Below are positions 61,848 through 64,000 of a DNA stretch of 64,000 nt, in pieces. The stretch's first letter is position 1. Each line of letters opens with the position of its first letter. This stretch comes from Tetrapisispora phaffii CBS 4417 (Eukaryota > Ascomycota > Saccharomycetes > Saccharomycetales > Saccharomycetaceae), in contig NC_016530.1 of the NCBI RefSeq assembly GCF_000236905.1, positions 1 to 64,000 on the forward strand, written 5' to 3'. Made by a program: the position numbers and the translations under genes. Below the pieces are notes generated by a model, which was not told where the DNA came from, searched no databases, and worked only from the letters and a program-made list of their open reading frames with translations.

Positions 61848-63716
61848 CTAATGCTGATTTTGGTTATTATCTGATCTTTGATTTTCAACCACATTGTCCA
61901 AAAGCACAGGTTTTAAAATATGGTCATCAAATGTCTGGAACCATTGGGAGTCTGACCTAAATATGTTTCCTATCGATTCCTTAATAGAAGGTCTTGGCGT
62001 ACCCACGGTACTATGTAAATCTGGTTGTAAATTTTCATTATTGGCATTTGCAGTAAATTCATTTTCATCATTATTTGAGTTACTGTCATTATCGTCCATA
62101 TAAAAATTTGCTTGTGGACCGAGGTCTGTTGGTGGAGTTGGTCTCGGAGCTTCGATATCGAATTCATCATCACTATCATCATGTTCTGTAACACACCCAG
62201 TCTTGATATTCATCACTTCTAGCATACTAGCAGTTGTGCCACCGAAGATGATGACGGTTAGGACAACAACAACCAAAACAGTAGCCAGTAATGGATATTT
62301 GAAATCGCCTTGGATACCCATAGCCAACGCTACACCGACAGCACCACGTAAACCGGCCCAGAACATCATAACTTGATAATTGTAAGGAATTTCTTGAGCA
62401 GCAGAAGCGTCATTTTGAGGGTATGCATTCGGATATAACATGGATCTATACGAGGCCCTCGTTCTAACACTGTATATCCAATTCACAAATCTTGAAAGTG
62501 GGAAAATTGCAGCGTATCTTGCGACACAGATCGAGATAGCGGTCACTATGATTAGAAGTGGTTTATAGACCAATTCGACCTCTGTGAACAGTTCCAAGCC
62601 TAAGTAGACGAAAATAAAATTTTCCGACAGTCTTGCTAAGAGTTGGAAGATGTATTTAATTGTGATTTGTGTTCTTCTAGACATATTGTAGTAAGCGTAG
62701 TGCTTCAACGTGATACCACAGAATAACAAAGAGACAATGCCGGACATGTGACAACCGTTTGAGAAGAAATACGATTCGTAACAGATCAGTAAGATAATGG
62801 AACTTTCGATCTGTGGAAACCTTCTTAGATGAGTATGTTTCAAGATCAAAGCCACTAATATACCTATTAGACATCCAATAAGCAATGAGATGCTAAAGGT
62901 GTACATAAACATTCCTATACCTTCGAATAGAGACGAAAGTTTTGCAGGCTTACCGTGAAACTTCTGACAGGTTTCGAACATGACGATAGAAATGGCATCA
63001 TTCAGCAGCGATTCGCCAAAAATGATTGTGTACAGTTTTGGGTCTACCTTATACGCATTGAATATTGACAGGATAGTGACCGGGTCGGTGGCAGACAGAG
63101 TTGCACCCACTGACAAAGCATCGACCAAAGAGATCTTAACACCGTCAAGACCGATGGCAGTCCAAACGTACAGGATCAGTCCCAAGACGCACGCAGAAAT
63201 GAAAGTCCCAGGTATCGCGAAGATCAGGATAGAAAACATGTTGCTAAAGAAATCTGCTTGGTTCAGTTCGTACCCTGAGTTCAGGATAATTGGGGGCAGC
63301 AACACGTTGAAGAAATAGGATGAGTCGAAAGTGACGATATCTTGGATGTAGTGTCCCGGTGAGAGTCTGATAATTAGACCGACAACCATTCCGTAGAAGA
63401 TGGACAAGACAGTCTCATGGACAGCTCTGATACGTCTCTGGGTCAAGTAGTAACTAGACCACAGGGCACTAATAAGCAGGAACAGTAGGATGAAAAGGGC
63501 CCAAGAGGAGAACATTTCCTCATTTAGCGGGTCCAGTAATGATGAATCAGGGTCACTGAGGATCGGATCTGTTCCAGAGCCATGTGAAGGATCGAGTTCT
63601 CCACCAATACCTCCGGTATCTGGGGGCAGTAGTTCATCCTCATCGGGGTCATCCCGTTTAGCTGCCAGCGAGAAGACAGTCTGTAACAAGAGCGACAGCA
63701 GCATGCGGGAGGTCAT
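61848..63716 (-). CDS. NHX1: Endosomal Na+(K+)/H+ exchanger Nhx1
   Basis: 622 residues (S. cerevisiae Nhx1/Vps44, YDR456W, 633). It exchanges Na+ or K+ for lumenal protons in late endosomes, controlling endosomal pH and traffic to the vacuole. A signal-like N-terminal helix and a Pro/Asp-rich lumenal segment (20-60) precede about twelve transmembrane helices (65-480). The CPA1 motifs are intact: VLLPPIILNSGYELN (amiloride-binding region), SVGATLSATDPVTILSIF and FGESLLNDAISIVMFE with the essential Asn-Asp pair, and WAGLRGAVGVALAM late in the domain. The acidic tail (about 505-622) is cytosolic. It is the last gene of the window. Confidence 0.96.
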   Translation of the reverse strand: MTSRMLLSLLLQTVFSLAAKRDDPDEDELLPPDTGGIGGELDPSHGSGTDPILSDPDSSLLDPLNEEMFSSWALFILLFLLISALWSSYYLTQRRIRAVHETVLSIFYGMVVGLIIRLSPGHYIQDIVTFDSSYFFNVLLPPIILNSGYELNQADFFSNMFSILIFAIPGTFISACVLGLILYVWTAIGLDGVKISLVDALSVGATLSATDPVTILSIFNAYKVDPKLYTIIFGESLLNDAISIVMFETCQKFHGKPAKLSSLFEGIGMFMYTFSISLLIGCLIGILVALILKHTHLRRFPQIESSIILLICYESYFFSNGCHMSGIVSLLFCGITLKHYAYYNMSRRTQITIKYIFQLLARLSENFIFVYLGLELFTEVELVYKPLLIIVTAISICVARYAAIFPLSRFVNWIYSVRTRASYRSMLYPNAYPQNDASAAQEIPYNYQVMMFWAGLRGAVGVALAMGIQGDFKYPLLATVLVVVVLTVIIFGGTTASMLEVMNIKTGCVTEHDDSDDEFDIEAPRPTPPTDLGPQANFYMDDNDSNSNNDENEFTANANNENLQPDLHSTVGTPRPSIKESIGNIFRSDSQWFQTFDDHILKPVLLDNVVENQRSDNNQNQH

Positions 63717-63966
63717 ATTTGTTTTTTTATGAAGTTATAGCAGTTATAGATTATACTTTACATGTAGGCAAGATGTCATTAACTCCCATTTTTAATCCCT
63801 GAAGCTATTTTGAAATATTTCAATATCGATCCTTTATATACTTCTCATTAAAATTTCACTTTTGACATTTTCGGGCGCCAAAATGAATCGGGACCGAAAA
63901 TTTATTTCTAAACACGTCGATGTATGTCCTTGATGAGATTTATTAGTTGTAGATATAAGAATTCTG

Positions 63967-64000
63967 GGTGTGTGTGTGGATGTGTGTGTGTGTGTGTGTG
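63967..64000. repeat. (TG)n microsatellite at the window edge
   Basis: A TG dinucleotide run interrupted once by GGA that reaches the last base, so its true length cannot be seen. It lies upstream of NHX1, in the promoter-side spacer. Confidence 0.85.

Overview
The window is one end of a budding-yeast chromosome (Saccharomycetaceae): telomere on the left, unique gene-dense chromosome on the right. The evidence is ten units of a 23-26 bp C-rich telomeric repeat that carry a perfect Rap1 core, GTATGT/TACTAAC/AG introns, a tRNA-Ser(AGA), a cytosolic class 1A URA1, and about 18 genes that can be matched to Saccharomyces cerevisiae genes by content and order. The genus is not fixed by the sequence. 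Genes that S. cerevisiae splits between its chrXIII-left (YML) and chrIV-right (YDR) sister segments are interleaved here on one track, so this is a non-duplicated species or a distant post-duplication lineage (for example Vanderwaltozyma or Tetrapisispora). That last point is inference.

Bases 1-17,760 are subtelomere. After the telomeric array come two long blocks almost free of G on the + strand (about 280-1,980 and 7,090-9,060). Between and beyond them lie four copies of an 80 bp dispersed repeat and three damaged members of a small secreted-protein family (4689-3909, 5803-6454, 13454-12519). There is also one apparently intact chromosomal K1-like killer preprotoxin gene (11192-10317). G+C-richer patches lie upstream of the killer gene and of the third secreted-protein gene and share a CCGCGGAA word. 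One of them holds a near-perfect palindrome. A decayed gene relic (17400-16273) marks the edge of the subtelomere.

Bases 17,764-30,700 hold SPP41, TDA3, DIA4, VPS29, ARD1 and SPO13 (the YHR009C-YHR014W order without RPL27A) and a tRNA-Ser. Bases 32,398-39,040 hold HSP42, URA1, an STP1/2-type zinc-finger factor, YMD8 and MRPL28. Bases 39,455-63,716 hold CGI121, TFB3, AMD1, a SRC1/HEH2 inner nuclear membrane protein, TOM1, RAD52, NDC1 and NHX1. These are ordinary housekeeping genes: tRNA modification, transcription and repair, purine and pyrimidine metabolism, nuclear envelope and pore, ubiquitination, recombination and endosomal ion exchange.

The most unusual items are the chromosomal killer gene with its surrounding family of broken secreted-protein genes and repeats, and a TFB3 gene whose start codon appears to be split by an intron (A|TG). 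Splicing gives a protein of exactly the length of S. cerevisiae Tfb3. Several starts were moved from GTG or TTG to the first in-frame ATG (DIA4, VPS29, SPO13, URA1, STP, MRPL28, NDC1).
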